From Xanthomonas sp. DAR 34887 (GTDB taxonomy: Bacteria > Pseudomonadota > Gammaproteobacteria > Xanthomonadales > Xanthomonadaceae): a stretch of 64,000 nucleotides of DNA. Each line of letters starts with the position of its first letter. Position 1 is the first letter of the stretch. The notes below the pieces were generated by a model, which was not told the DNA's origin, did no database searches, and saw only the letters and a list, made by a program, of their open reading frames with translations. Below, piece after piece: positions 41,194 to 49,360 of this stretch. The stretch covers positions 907,001 to 971,000 of the forward strand of contig NZ_CP162490.1 in the NCBI RefSeq assembly GCF_041245805.1, given 5' to 3'. The position numbers and the translations under genes are program-made.

Positions 41194-42024
41194 TCAGTTG
41201 CCGATGCTGGACGGGTCCAGGCCGTAGCGTTGCTGGAAGCGTTGGCTGAAGCTGCGTACCGAGCGGTAGCCGGCGTGCGCGGCGACCGTCTTCAGCGGCC
41301 AGCGCGTGGTGTAGAGCAGCTGCATCGCATGCGCCAGGCGCGCATCGGCGAGCAGGTCGCGCAACGAGGTTCCTTCGCTGGCTAGGTGCCGGCGCAGGGT
41401 CGCGCCGCTGAGACCGAGGCTGTCTTCGATGTCGCGCGAACGCCAGGCGCGTTGCGGCTGCGCGACGACCAGGTCGCGCACCCGCGCGGCCACGCTCGGC
41501 GCCGGCGGCAGCAGCAGTCCGCCGTGGCCGCGCCGGCACAGCGCCACCACCAGGGCCGCCAGCGCCAGCCGCGCCTCGGTGTACCGGCCGTCCTGCAGCG
41601 CCTGCCGCCATTGCAGCAGGGTGCTGCCGAACTCCTCGGCGCGCAGGCGTGCCAGCTCCGCGCCGGCGGCGGGAAGCGGTTCGTTCCACAGCACGCGCGC
41701 CGCGCTCAGCGCTTCCTCGCACAACGGCACCAGCACGCTCAGGTACAGGCCGCTGTGCGGATCCGGGATGTTGACCACATCGATGCGGCAGCGCCGCGTC
41801 ACCAGGAACAGGTCGCCCGGCACGAAGTCCAGGGTCTGCGTGGCGGTGCGCACCTGCTTGCGTCCCTGCAGCAGGATCGCCAGCTGCGGCTGCGGGATCT
41901 CCACCGAGCGCGCGCCGTGTTCGCGACGCGCGGTGATGCAGGCATAGCCCTCGGCCTGCGTACAGTCGGCCAGGCTGGCCAGGCGCGCCAGCAGCAAGGC
42001 GTCGGGGGAAGTGGTGTCGGCCAT
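41194..42024 (-). CDS. AraC-family transcriptional regulator
   Basis: 276-residue regulator with an AraC_N-type cupin domain (about 15-160: QLAILLQGRKQV, FVPGDLFLVTR) and a C-terminal double HTH (about 185-275: LGLSGATLRRHLASEGTSLRDLLADAR, AGYRSVRSFSQRFQQRYGLDPS; positions 41205-41420). It resembles regulators of oxidoreductase or hydrolase genes, ligand unknown. Start MADTTSPDALL is taken because homologues begin near here; the frame continues upstream without a signal. Likely regulates itself and the MBL-fold gene downstream. Confidence 0.87.
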   Translation of the reverse strand: MADTTSPDALLLARLASLADCTQAEGYACITARREHGARSVEIPQPQLAILLQGRKQVRTATQTLDFVPGDLFLVTRRCRIDVVNIPDPHSGLYLSVLVPLCEEALSAARVLWNEPLPAAGAELARLRAEEFGSTLLQWRQALQDGRYTEARLALAALVVALCRRGHGGLLLPPAPSVAARVRDLVVAQPQRAWRSRDIEDSLGLSGATLRRHLASEGTSLRDLLADARLAHAMQLLYTTRWPLKTVAAHAGYRSVRSFSQRFQQRYGLDPSSIGN

Positions 42025-42428
42025 GGCCGTGATGCTAGCGCAGCGCGGTGCGCGCGTGCTCAGAGTAAAGCACCGGGCCGCTACGTCGCAGCCGGCAGGA
42101 CCAGCACGACTATGCTGGTGCCGGCCCCGCAAACTGCCGGTCTCCGCGCGCCACAGGCCGCTTCCCCGCGGGTTGGCCATCCGCGCCGCGGACAGCGACG
42201 CATATCGCCTCAAAGTGCATCACTACACTTTAGCCAGCGGCGATCGAAAGTGCCGGAGCGCCCCACGCCATGCCGGATGAGACTTTAGAGTGGCTAACAA
42301 AACGTCGCGAGCAGTCGCCATGCCGGCGCGGGCGGCGCACAGGAACTGCAGCATACAAGTGGGACATGAGGATTCCGAGTGCTGCACGCACCCGGCCGGC
42401 GGCTGCGCAGTCGTTGTATTAGCTACTC
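42025..42428. other. Intergenic region upstream of the AraC gene
   Basis: 404 bp holding the araC-type promoter area and the 3' side of the VOC gene. GACTTTAGAGTGGCTAACAAAAC near 42281-42303 and CACTACACTTTAGCC near 42221-42236 are the only AT-richer spots. Short open frames on both strands lack signals of coding. Confidence 0.5.
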
Positions 42429-42887
42429 TTACCTGGGAGGTTGCATGACCTCGATGGTGATCCCGTCGGGCCCGCTGACATAGGCAACGACGGTTCCCGC
42501 GCGTGGCCCGGCCTCGATCGGCCGCGGAGATCCTTTCAAGTGCCATCCGTGCGCCTGGATCCTGGCGACAGCCACGTCGATATCCGTCACGGTGACGGCA
42601 AGATGGGCCGCGCCGATCGCGCCAGCGCTTGCGGGTGTCTTGCCCAACGTGCGGGCTGTCGAGTATTCCAGCAGTTCGATGGGAAAGCCGGCAGGCGATA
42701 CCACCAGCGCCATGCGGCAACGAGGATCGTCGACGCCCGTCACCTCGCGCAGGAAATCGCCGCCCATTTCGCCTGTGCGGACAAGTTCGAAGCCCATGGC
42801 CTCAGTCCAGAACTCGATCGCCTCATCCAGCGATGAAACGGAAAATCCCATGTGGTCGACGACGAAGGTACCAGTGCTAATTTTCAT
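42429..42887 (-). CDS. VOC-family (glyoxalase/dioxygenase superfamily) protein
   Basis: 152-residue vicinal oxygen chelate protein with two beta-alpha-beta-beta-beta modules: FVVDHMGFSVSSLDEAIEFWTEAMGFEL at the start (positions 42804-42868), MALVVSPAGFPIELLEY, AAHLAVTVTDIDVAVARI, and GPDGITIEVMQPP at the end. The metal positions appear as His12, Glu (ELLEY), His and Glu (IEVMQ). It probably acts on a small molecule such as an antibiotic, glyoxal adduct or ring-cleavage substrate; which one cannot be told. Confidence 0.85.
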   Translation of the reverse strand: MKISTGTFVVDHMGFSVSSLDEAIEFWTEAMGFELVRTGEMGGDFLREVTGVDDPRCRMALVVSPAGFPIELLEYSTARTLGKTPASAGAIGAAHLAVTVTDIDVAVARIQAHGWHLKGSPRPIEAGPRAGTVVAYVSGPDGITIEVMQPPR

Positions 42888-42995
42888 TACTCCAAGTCAG
42901 GTTCCGTTTTGAGCGATGGGCGTGCGGTTGCCTTGCATTTCGGGGGAACAGGTGTCGCCATGCCGGTGATGCTACCCAGTACGGTACGCGTCCGC

Positions 42996-43691
42996 TCAGA
43001 CGTGCACGCCGAACAGGCGCCCGACCGCGCCGGTGGCGAGCATCGCCGCCGCGCCCCAGAACACCACGCGCACCGCGCCGCGCAGCCCGGAGGCGCCGCC
43101 GGCGCGTGCCGCCAAGGCGCCGGTCAGCGACAGCCCGAGCAGCGTCGCTGCGACCGTCACCCACACCTGGCGCTCGGCCGGCGCCAGCAACGCGGCCAGG
43201 ATCGGCAGTGCCGCGCCGCAGCAGAACGCGGCCGCCGACGCCAGCGCGGCCTGCAGCGGCCGCGCGCGCAGGGTCTCGGTGATGCCCAGTTCGTCGCGCG
43301 CATGCGCGCCCAGCGCATCGTGCGCGGTCAACTGCTCGGCGACCTGGCGCGCCAGCGCCGCGTCCAGCCCGCGTTGGCGGTAGATGCCGGCCAGTTCTTC
43401 CAGTTCGCTGTGCGGGTCCTCGCGCAGTTCGCGGCGCTCGATCGCCAGGTCCGCGCGCTCGGTGTCCACCTGCGACTGCACCGAAACATATTCGCCCGCG
43501 GCCATCGACATCGCACCGGCCACCAGGCCGGCGATGCCGGTCGCCAGCACCACTGGCGCCGGCGCGCCGCTGCTGGCCACGCCGACCACCAGCCCGGCCA
43601 CCGACAGGATGCCGTCGTTGGCGCCCAGCACCGCGGCACGCAGCCAGCCGGCACGATCGGCGCGATGCAGTTCGGAATGGGCGGGGCGCAT
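42996..43691 (-). CDS. VIT1/CCC1-family iron/manganese transporter
   Basis: 231-residue inner-membrane protein of the VIT family, bacterial relatives of plant vacuolar iron transporter. N-terminal LRAAVLGANDGILSVAGLVVGVA and the second helix AMSMAAGEYVSVQSQ carry the metal-path Asp and Met residues; a central acidic domain (EDPHSELEELAGIYRQRGLDAALARQVAEQL at about 43330-43425) resembles the cytosolic metal-binding domain; three more helices follow. Likely exports Fe2+ or Mn2+ from the cytoplasm. Confidence 0.88.
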   Translation of the reverse strand: MRPAHSELHRADRAGWLRAAVLGANDGILSVAGLVVGVASSGAPAPVVLATGIAGLVAGAMSMAAGEYVSVQSQVDTERADLAIERRELREDPHSELEELAGIYRQRGLDAALARQVAEQLTAHDALGAHARDELGITETLRARPLQAALASAAAFCCGAALPILAALLAPAERQVWVTVAATLLGLSLTGALAARAGGASGLRGAVRVVFWGAAAMLATGAVGRLFGVHV

Positions 43692-43842
43692 CGGCTGCCT
43701 GCATGGCGAAGAACAGGCCTGCAGCCTAGCCGAGCCCGGCGCGGCCGGCGGTGCTGCGTCTCACTCTCGCTGGCGCCGAGCGGGCGGTCCGTGGAATGCT
43801 GCGGTACCGCCGGTAGCGATGTGGGCTTCGCGCCGGTCACGC

Positions 43843-43848
43843 TATAGT
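43843..43848 (+). promoter_or_regulatory. Putative -10 element upstream of gshA
   Basis: TATAGT, a 5/6 match to the sigma-70 -10 box, preceded by CACGC. No good -35 is seen 17 bp upstream. It would place the start of transcription about 60 bp before the gshA start codon. Confidence 0.4.
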
Positions 43849-43910
43849 GCGGGCCTTGCGATGCGGGCGTTCCGTCCCCACATCGCCTCATCTTCCGTGC
43901 GAGCCTGCCC

Positions 43911-45275
43911 TTGTCGAGCCCAAGCCACGTTGCCGAAACGCTGATCACCGACCGCAACGAACTGGTCGAGGTGCTGGCCTCCGGCGAAAAGCCCGAAGCG
44001 CAGTGGCGCATCGGCACCGAACACGAGAAGTTCGGCTTCCGCCTAGACGACCTGCGCCCGCCGACCTTCGACGGCGAGCGCGGCATCGAGGCCCTGCTCA
44101 CCGGCCTGACCCGCTTCGGCTGGGAGCCGGTGCAAGAAGGCGGGCATACCATCGCGCTGCTGCGCGACGGCGCCTCGGTGACGCTGGAACCGGCCGGGCA
44201 ACTGGAGCTGTCGGGCGCGCCGCTGGAAACCATCCACGACACCTGCGTGGAAGTGGGCAGCCACCTCAACGAGGTCAAGCAGGTCGCCGACGAACTGCGC
44301 CTGGGCTTCCTCGGCATGGGCTTCCAGCCGAAGTGGCGCCGCGACGAGATGCCGTGGATGCCCAAGGGCCGCTACCAGATCATGAAGAACTACATGCCCA
44401 AGGTCGGCAAGCTCGGCCTGGACATGATGACCCGCACCTGCACGGTGCAGGTCAACCTGGACTACGCCAGCGAAGCGGACATGATCAAGAAATTCCGCGT
44501 GTCGCTGGCGCTGCAGCCGATCGCCACCGCGCTGTTCGCCGACTCGCCGTTCGCCGAGGGCAAGCCTAACGGTTACCTCAGCTACCGCTCGCACATCTGG
44601 ACCGACACCGACGCCGATCGCACCGGCATGCTCGACTTCGTGTTCGAAGACGGCTTCGGCTACGAGCGTTATGTCGACTACCTGCTCGACGTGCCGATGT
44701 ACTTCTCCTATCGCGACGGCACCTACGTCGACGCCAGCGGGCAGAGCTTCCGCGATTTCATGCAGGGCAAGCTGCCGGCGTTGCCGGGCGCGCTGCCGAC
44801 GCTGCGCGACTGGTCCGATCACATGACCACCGCGTTCCCGGAAGTGCGACTGAAGAAATACCTGGAAATGCGCGGCGCCGACGCCGGCCCGTGGGGTCGG
44901 CTGTGCGCGCTGTCGGCGTACTGGGTCGGCCTGCTGTACGACGATGCCGCGCTGGACGCGGCATGGGACCTGGTCAAGGATTTCAGCCTGGTCGAACGCC
45001 ACGCGCTGCGCGACGGCGTGCCGAAGCAGGCGCTGAAGCTGCCGTTCCGCAGCGGCACCGTGCAGGACCTTGCCGCCGAGTCGGTGAAGATCGCCTTGAA
45101 CGGCCTGCGCCGCCGCGCCCGTTTGAACGGCGATGGCCAGGACGAATCGCGCTTCCTGGAACCGCTGGTGGAGATCCTGCACGCCGGCGAGACCGCGGCC
45201 GAGCGCAAGCTGGAGCTGTATCACGGGGCTTGGCAGGGGAGTGTGGACCCGGTGTTTTCCGAGTTCGCTTACTGA
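43911..45275 (+). CDS. gshA: Glutamate-cysteine ligase, plant/proteobacterial type
   Basis: 454-residue cytoplasmic ligase that makes gamma-glutamylcysteine for glutathione. It belongs to the class shared by plants and some proteobacteria, not the E. coli GshA class: WRIGTEHEKFGFR, TLEPAGQLELSGAP, GMGFQPKW, MKNYMPKVGKLGLDMM and TCTVQVNLDYASEADM (44300-44485). It begins with TTG (MSSPSHVAET) because no ATG exists nearby and the family begins here. It is functionally related to the glutathione-dependent formaldehyde operon at 60.5 kb. Confidence 0.93.
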   Translation: MSSPSHVAETLITDRNELVEVLASGEKPEAQWRIGTEHEKFGFRLDDLRPPTFDGERGIEALLTGLTRFGWEPVQEGGHTIALLRDGASVTLEPAGQLELSGAPLETIHDTCVEVGSHLNEVKQVADELRLGFLGMGFQPKWRRDEMPWMPKGRYQIMKNYMPKVGKLGLDMMTRTCTVQVNLDYASEADMIKKFRVSLALQPIATALFADSPFAEGKPNGYLSYRSHIWTDTDADRTGMLDFVFEDGFGYERYVDYLLDVPMYFSYRDGTYVDASGQSFRDFMQGKLPALPGALPTLRDWSDHMTTAFPEVRLKKYLEMRGADAGPWGRLCALSAYWVGLLYDDAALDAAWDLVKDFSLVERHALRDGVPKQALKLPFRSGTVQDLAAESVKIALNGLRRRARLNGDGQDESRFLEPLVEILHAGETAAERKLELYHGAWQGSVDPVFSEFAY

Positions 45276-45693
45276 TCTGCGTGCGCCGGCCGCTGTCGAT
45301 GCGGCTGGCGGTTCTGTATCGTGAAGTCTTGCTTCGGAGAGCTGCTTCATTGCCGGCGTGGTGTCGCACTCCCATGCTATTTGGCGTGCGCACGCTTGAT
45401 GCATAGGGAGAGGAACCCAGCCGGAGCCGGCCGGGGAGTTTCTCCCACGCTGCCGAGAGTAGATGCCCCGTTACGCCTTCACAGTCACAGGTGTAACTCA
45501 TACCACCTGTGCGAACGTCGGATAACGCGATTGCTGTCTTTGGCCGAACTGCCATCCATGAGCTGGCAAGTCGCTGAAAGGTAATGGGAATTAACTTCTT
45601 TCCAGATTCGTCCGATGGTGGATACTCGGTGCAACACCGCTTTTAGGCGGTCCAATAGTAGTTAGCCATCACAACGGACATCAGGGCTAATCC
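45276..45693. other. Left flank of the integron cassette array
   Basis: 418 bp after gshA with no gene I can support. Base composition falls towards the array. Near the right end is a possible degenerate recombination site (separate entry). No integrase gene and no Pc/attI arrangement could be recognised. Confidence 0.5.
45629..45667 (+). repeat. Possible degenerate attC or attI at the array's left end
   Basis: GTGCAAC, then the small hairpin ACCGC-TTTTAG-GCGGT, then GTTAGCC at 45661-45667. The GTTAGCC box stands 26 bp before the first cassette gene, the place expected for the left junction. The rest does not match the other attC sites. Confidence 0.3.
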
Positions 45694-46008
45694 ATGGAGT
45701 TCTCTGCGGTAGACGTTCTTGATGTGTCTCAGGCCGGCTTCATAGCCGTAGTTGTTACCCCTGACTTGCCTGAATTTCCTCCCGGCAGCGTCCATCCGGT
45801 ACAAGTGACGCGCCCTGATGGGAGCCTTCTTGAGGTGCCGGCCATTGTTGAGTATCGGCGGCGCCCACCACTCAAGCCAGTGCTCCTCCGATTCTCTGGG
45901 CTCGTTCCCGCTGATATTCCAGTAGGCTCTACACTCGTCATCGACACCATGGCCGAGTTAATGGCTAACAATTCATTCAAGCCGAACCCGCTTCACGGGT
46001 CGGCTTAA
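45694..46008 (+). CDS. Cassette 1: unknown protein, C-terminus encoded by attC
   Basis: 104-residue soluble protein of unknown function, beta-rich with a central VTRPDGSLLEVPAIVEYRRRPP. It contains no signal peptide. The frame runs into attC1 and ends NNSFKPNPLHGSA, a tail supplied by the recombination site. The true protein may end at this tail or the gene may have lost its own stop. Confidence 0.65.
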   Translation: MEFSAVDVLDVSQAGFIAVVVTPDLPEFPPGSVHPVQVTRPDGSLLEVPAIVEYRRRPPLKPVLLRFSGLVPADIPVGSTLVIDTMAELMANNSFKPNPLHGSA

Positions 46009-46022
46009 TTCAGGCGTTAGGC
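45963..46022 (+). repeat. attC site 1
   Basis: R'' GGCTAAC at 45963-45969, stem-loop around CCCGCTTCACGGG, R' GTTAGGC at 46016-46022. It overlaps the end of cassette gene 1. Confidence 0.88.
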
Positions 46023-46035
46023 CGCCGGAGAGATC

Positions 46036-46350
46036 ATGCACCCGTTGACTTATTTACCTCTAGTTCTATTTGCTGCCGTCATAGCGAATGATTGGTTGCT
46101 GGCCCATAGGATCCGCAAGGCCGTTGGGGCGCAGCGGCTAGAGTCAGCTGGCCTGGGGGATTTTCGCTCCGGTGGCTCGCCGCTTGGGATCGTCCTTAAC
46201 CTATTCCGCATGCGCAAAATTCCCGCAACTAATGATCTGTCAGACCCAGACCACATTGTCATTAGGCGGCACTACCGTGCTCACCAGGTTCTCGTCGGGT
46301 TGTTGGGCGCTTGCATTGTCGTGCTCTTGCTCCTTCGGGCAGCGGCCTAA
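46036..46350 (+). CDS. Cassette 2: small membrane protein
   Basis: 104 residues with a transmembrane helix at each end (about 6-24 and 85-102) and a basic middle region (RIRKAVGAQRLE, MRKIPATND). No family recognised. The start lies 14 bp after attC1 and its TAA is part of the GCCTAAC box of attC2. Confidence 0.7.
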   Translation: MHPLTYLPLVLFAAVIANDWLLAHRIRKAVGAQRLESAGLGDFRSGGSPLGIVLNLFRMRKIPATNDLSDPDHIVIRRHYRAHQVLVGLLGACIVVLLLLRAAA

Positions 46351-46404
46351 CAATTCATCCAAGTCGAACCCGCTTCGCGGGTCGGCTTAATTCAGACGTT
46401 GGGC
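46345..46404 (+). repeat. attC site 2
   Basis: R'' GCCTAAC at 46345-46351, loop CCCGCTTCGCGGG, R' GTTGGGC at 46398-46404. The R' has G for the usual A. Confidence 0.88.
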
Positions 46405-46412
46405 CGCAGATC

Positions 46413-46826
46413 ATGCAACCACGCGTAGTCATTGGTACCCTCGCTCTATCTGGGATGCTGACGGGCTGTGGCTTGTTCGACTCCGGCAGTCCTTGGAGTT
46501 CCGGCAAGTTTGAGGTGCTCTGGGTCGATGGCCCCTCTAATAGTCATCTGGCATATCGTATCGACGCCACCACCTCTACCGAGGTTGTAAGCGGCTGCAT
46601 TGTTGCAGCTGGCGCAAACGAAAAATACGTTGTCGTTAAGCAACTCAATCAAACGCGCGAGAGTTTCTATGTCGTCACGAGAGACCGATATGGCCTGTCC
46701 GGCCTGGCACCAGGTGCCGTCGTCGGGCCGTTGTCGGGGCCAGAGTTCGCAACTTCTGGCGCGGCGCTCGCACTACCCGCTCTCAAGGATGTTCTACCTG
46801 CCAGCTCATGCAATACTGCGACCTGA
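46413..46826 (+). CDS. Cassette 3: putative lipoprotein of unknown function
   Basis: 137 residues. Lipoprotein signal MQPRVVIGTLALSGMLTGC with lipobox LTGC (Cys19), so it is probably anchored in a membrane. The remainder (KFEVLWVDGPSNSHLAYRID, VVKQLNQTRESFYVV) is beta-rich and matches no family I know. It starts 9 bp after attC2. Its TGA lies in the R'' box of attC3. Confidence 0.7.
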   Translation: MQPRVVIGTLALSGMLTGCGLFDSGSPWSSGKFEVLWVDGPSNSHLAYRIDATTSTEVVSGCIVAAGANEKYVVVKQLNQTRESFYVVTRDRYGLSGLAPGAVVGPLSGPEFATSGAALALPALKDVLPASSCNTAT

Positions 46827-46880
46827 CAATTCATTCAAGCCGAACCTGCTTCGCGGCTCGGCTTAATTCAGGCGTTAGGT
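46821..46880 (+). repeat. attC site 3
   Basis: R'' ACCTGAC at 46821-46827 (G replaces the second A), loop CTGCTTCGCGGC, R' GTTAGGT at 46874-46880. Confidence 0.85.
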
Positions 46881-46888
46881 GGGCGGCC

Positions 46889-47290
46889 ATGCATATCGTC
46901 AAGGACAAAATTCCAAAAAGCGCGAGCTTCGTGCTCAGGCCAAGTCTCTTGGAGAGGATGATCCAAGAGGTTGGCCTATCTGCGCGTATCGATCTGCACC
47001 AAATTCACTCTGCCATCCTCTTTGACGCCTTCTTTTGGCCGCCTCGGCCAAATGTGCCGCACGAGTTTTTTTTAGTCCGTGCGGGCACAGTTCCTGCAAA
47101 TCAGGCGAAGATTGCGCGTGCCCACATTGAGACGAGTGTGCTACCGGATTTCATCGCATGGGCTGCAGCCATCCTGCAGCTCCCGCCTAATTCCCCCGTC
47201 CGTCGGAGCAATCAGAAGTTCGCCCGCGTGCTTCCCGGCCATATGCCTAACCATTCATCCAAGCCGACGCCGCTTCGCGGCGTGGCTTAA
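46889..47290 (+). CDS. Cassette 4: unknown protein, C-terminus encoded by attC
   Basis: 133 residues, soluble, unknown. Contains VKDKIPKSASFVLRPSLLER and DAFFWPPRPNVPHEFFLVRA. The frame reads through attC4 and ends NHSSKPTPLRGVA. Starts 9 bp after attC3. Confidence 0.65.
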   Translation: MHIVKDKIPKSASFVLRPSLLERMIQEVGLSARIDLHQIHSAILFDAFFWPPRPNVPHEFFLVRAGTVPANQAKIARAHIETSVLPDFIAWAAAILQLPPNSPVRRSNQKFARVLPGHMPNHSSKPTPLRGVA

Positions 47291-47304
47291 TTCAGGTGTT
47301 AGCA
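47245..47304 (+). repeat. attC site 4
   Basis: R'' GCCTAAC at 47245-47251, loop GCCGCTTCGCGGC, R' GTTAGCA at 47298-47304. Confidence 0.87.
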
Positions 47305-47307
47305 CCA

Positions 47308-47778
47308 ATGAAAGTCATTGTCCTTCTGCTGCTTTTCTGGGCGCCTATTGCGCCCTTGGCTGCAAAATGTGGCGATAGATTCCTTGTCTTTTCTGGATCT
47401 GTCATAGACAAGCAGGGCAATCCCGTCAAATCTGCACTGGTGAGCGTTGCTTGGTCCGAGAACTCCATGTCACGTGGTCCCGCCATGTCGCTCACGGATT
47501 CAGCAGGTCGCTACTCCATTCCAATCACCTTTAACACGTACTCAGGCCATTTCGCTTTTCGGGGCGACAACTGCAACGGCGCTCTTAAAAGAGTGTCCGT
47601 ATCTGCTTACACCGATTCGAAACGATCGTGGCCCCTGATTCTAGATATCGGCTCCAAGTCACAGGTTGACGTTCCTTTGCTAGAGATCGTTTTTCCAATC
47701 CAGCGCGAGCCAACTTGGCCACATGAGGTTGGGGCTAACAATTCATTCAAGCCGAACCCGCTTCGCGGGTCGGCTTAA
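47308..47778 (+). CDS. Cassette 5: secreted protein with carboxypeptidase-regulatory-like fold
   Basis: 156 residues. Signal peptide MKVIVLLLLFWAPIAPLAA, then a small Ig-like domain: FSGSVIDKQGNPVKSALVSV, SLTDSAGRYSIPI and a final strand, the pattern of carboxypeptidase regulatory-like domains found in surface proteins. The frame runs through attC5 to NNSFKPNPLRGSA. Starts 4 bp after attC4. The ATG at 47308 is preferred to a TTG at 47296 because the signal peptide begins there. Confidence 0.7.
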   Translation: MKVIVLLLLFWAPIAPLAAKCGDRFLVFSGSVIDKQGNPVKSALVSVAWSENSMSRGPAMSLTDSAGRYSIPITFNTYSGHFAFRGDNCNGALKRVSVSAYTDSKRSWPLILDIGSKSQVDVPLLEIVFPIQREPTWPHEVGANNSFKPNPLRGSA

Positions 47779-47792
47779 TTCAGGCGTTAGCC
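47733..47792 (+). repeat. attC site 5
   Basis: R'' GGCTAAC at 47733-47739 and R' GTTAGCC at 47786-47792 are exact reverse complements; loop CCCGCTTCGCGGG. Confidence 0.9.
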
Positions 47793-47795
47793 CCC

Positions 47796-48236
47796 ATGAA
47801 ATACGACGACGCATCTTGGCATTCTGGCGGAGAGTTCCCGAAGGATCTGCCGTCTGAGGCTGGTGCCACCCACTCGGGGATGTTTGTAGCTTGGGCGTTG
47901 CTCTCCGGACTTGCTGGCGAGCTTCACCTTGAGGACTTCCCAGCGAGCATTCCGCGATTGACGGATCGCTCAATCACGCCTGGCGCCTTCTTTTTAGCTG
48001 TCTGTGACGGAAAGTTCACTGACGAAGACCTGAGCGATGATGGTAATGCCTTCGCTGAGCACTACTTTGACTTTGACAAGGGCCAGTACCTTGCAGATTA
48101 CGAGGCGGCGCTGGGTCATGGAATTCCTGCGGGGCCCAATGGGATCTATTACATCGCTGACACATGGGACAACTTCGACAAGCTAAGGCCCGTGCTGGAT
48201 CGTCGCCTAGAGGAGTGGCGCGCCAATGTGGGATAA
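47796..48236 (+). CDS. Cassette 6: DUF7832-like cytoplasmic protein
   Basis: 146 residues starting MKYDDASWHSGGEFPKDLP, then GATHSGMFVAWALLSGLAGE. This start is characteristic of a widespread family of unknown role (DUF7832 by memory), common near polymorphic toxin immunity genes. The rest is acidic (DEDLSDDGNAFAEHYFDFDKGQYLADY). Starts 4 bp after attC5; its TAA is inside the R'' box of attC6. Confidence 0.72.
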   Translation: MKYDDASWHSGGEFPKDLPSEAGATHSGMFVAWALLSGLAGELHLEDFPASIPRLTDRSITPGAFFLAVCDGKFTDEDLSDDGNAFAEHYFDFDKGQYLADYEAALGHGIPAGPNGIYYIADTWDNFDKLRPVLDRRLEEWRANVG

Positions 48237-48290
48237 CAATTCATTCAAGCCGAAACCGCTTTGCGGTTCGGCTTAATTCAAGCGTTAGGC
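48231..48290 (+). repeat. attC site 6
   Basis: R'' GGATAAC at 48231-48237, loop ACCGCTTTGCGGT, R' GTTAGGC at 48284-48290. Confidence 0.86.
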
Positions 48291-48300
48291 CTACAAAGCG

Positions 48301-48849
48301 ATGATGTCGCCACGTTCTAAGCAAAAGAAGGAACTCTACAAACTGGTCGTTGCCAGATCTGGCATCTTTCAGGCTCAGAGGACGTGTCAGATGATCCTAG
48401 AGAAAGTGACGGGCTTTAGTGACAGTTTTTACGCGCCGCTGTTCCATGCCGCAGTGATTTCGTATGGGCGGCCGTTTGTGGACAACAAATCCACTGGAGT
48501 GTTGTCTAGGCACTGGTCTGACTTCACGGATGCAAGACTATCAAAGACACACAAGACTTTGCTCAAGACGCGGCACGAACTTGTGGCACACAGTGACTCT
48601 CAGACCCGGATAGTTCATGTTATTCCCACGTCAGCCGACGAGCCCGGCATGTCCAAGCCGCGAGATCATGTGTCCGTCAAGATCAGCTCTTACTACTACA
48701 AACCTCAATTATTTGCGGACGGCTACGACACCTGTAATTATCTAGTTGGGCGCCTCTCAGACCGCATCGACACCCTGATATCGGAGCTATACGACGGCCT
48801 ATACCTGCCATCGCAATCCTTCAAACTGGACTTCACAGACGGGCTGTAG
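48301..48849 (+). CDS. Cassette 7: unknown helical protein, possible HEPN-like
   Basis: 182 residues, mostly helical and basic at the start (MMSPRSKQKKELYKLVVARSG). LLKTRHELVAHSD contains an R-x5-H spacing that fits the RX4-6H motif of HEPN RNases, but the rest of that fold is not clear. The second ATG (48304) is equally likely as start. It ends just before attC7. Confidence 0.65.
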   Translation: MMSPRSKQKKELYKLVVARSGIFQAQRTCQMILEKVTGFSDSFYAPLFHAAVISYGRPFVDNKSTGVLSRHWSDFTDARLSKTHKTLLKTRHELVAHSDSQTRIVHVIPTSADEPGMSKPRDHVSVKISSYYYKPQLFADGYDTCNYLVGRLSDRIDTLISELYDGLYLPSQSFKLDFTDGL

Positions 48850-48910
48850 GCCTAACAATTCATTCAAGCCGAAGCCGCTTCGCGGCTCGGCTTAAATCCT
48901 AGTGTTAGGT
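48850..48910 (+). repeat. attC site 7
   Basis: R'' GCCTAAC at 48850-48856, loop GCCGCTTCGCGGC, R' GTTAGGT at 48904-48910; one base longer than most. Confidence 0.87.
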
Positions 48911-49286
48911 GGCGCACTTGAGTGACCTGAGCATGAGCGATAAGAGCGGGCAGCAGCCAATTCCAACTCATTGGCGGCAGACGTTTCGCGAGGTGGTGAA
49001 AGCATTTGCGGCCGACGACTACCGTCCTGAGATTCCTGGAGTCGAACCTCTCTCGGCTGATACGGCAACTCAAGTCCAACACTACATCCGAGACTATGGC
49101 GCCACGTTGGTAGCCCTGCCGGAGGAGACTTGGGGATCCTCCGTCTGCATGTGGGCCGGCGACCACTGGGAAGCCCTGATTGACCTGTGGACACAAGAGG
49201 AAGGGCGGAGCGATCTGGTGCTCCATGCTAAGGTAACCGACGAGCCTAGATTCTCGGTTAGAGTGCATCTGGTCTATGTGCCGTAA
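48909..49286 (+). CDS. Cassette 8: DUF7668-like protein
   Basis: 125 residues from a GTG start, or 117 from an ATG at 48933. PIPTHWRQTFREVVKAFAADDY, TATQVQHYIRDYGATLVALPEETW, EALIDLWTQEEGRSDLVLHAKV and VHLVYVP (48960-49280) match a family of unknown function seen across bacteria (DUF7668 by memory). The GTG overlaps the R' box of attC7, so the ATG may be the true start. Confidence 0.7.
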   Translation: MAHLSDLSMSDKSGQQPIPTHWRQTFREVVKAFAADDYRPEIPGVEPLSADTATQVQHYIRDYGATLVALPEETWGSSVCMWAGDHWEALIDLWTQEEGRSDLVLHAKVTDEPRFSVRVHLVYVP

Positions 49287-49295
49287 CCGGGCGGC

Positions 49296-49355
49296 ATCTG
49301 ACAATTCATTCAAGTCGAACCCGCTTCGCGGGTCGGCTTAATTCAGGCGTTAGGC
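49296..49355 (+). repeat. attC site 8
   Basis: R'' ATCTGAC at 49296-49302, loop CCCGCTTCGCGGG, R' GTTAGGC at 49349-49355. Confidence 0.86.
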
Positions 49356-49360
49356 ATCAG

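Noticed and set aside
45276..45693. Search for an integron integrase or attI beside gshA
   Set aside because: No frame of adequate length and no tyrosine-recombinase motifs; only a poor GTTAGCC-containing site was found.
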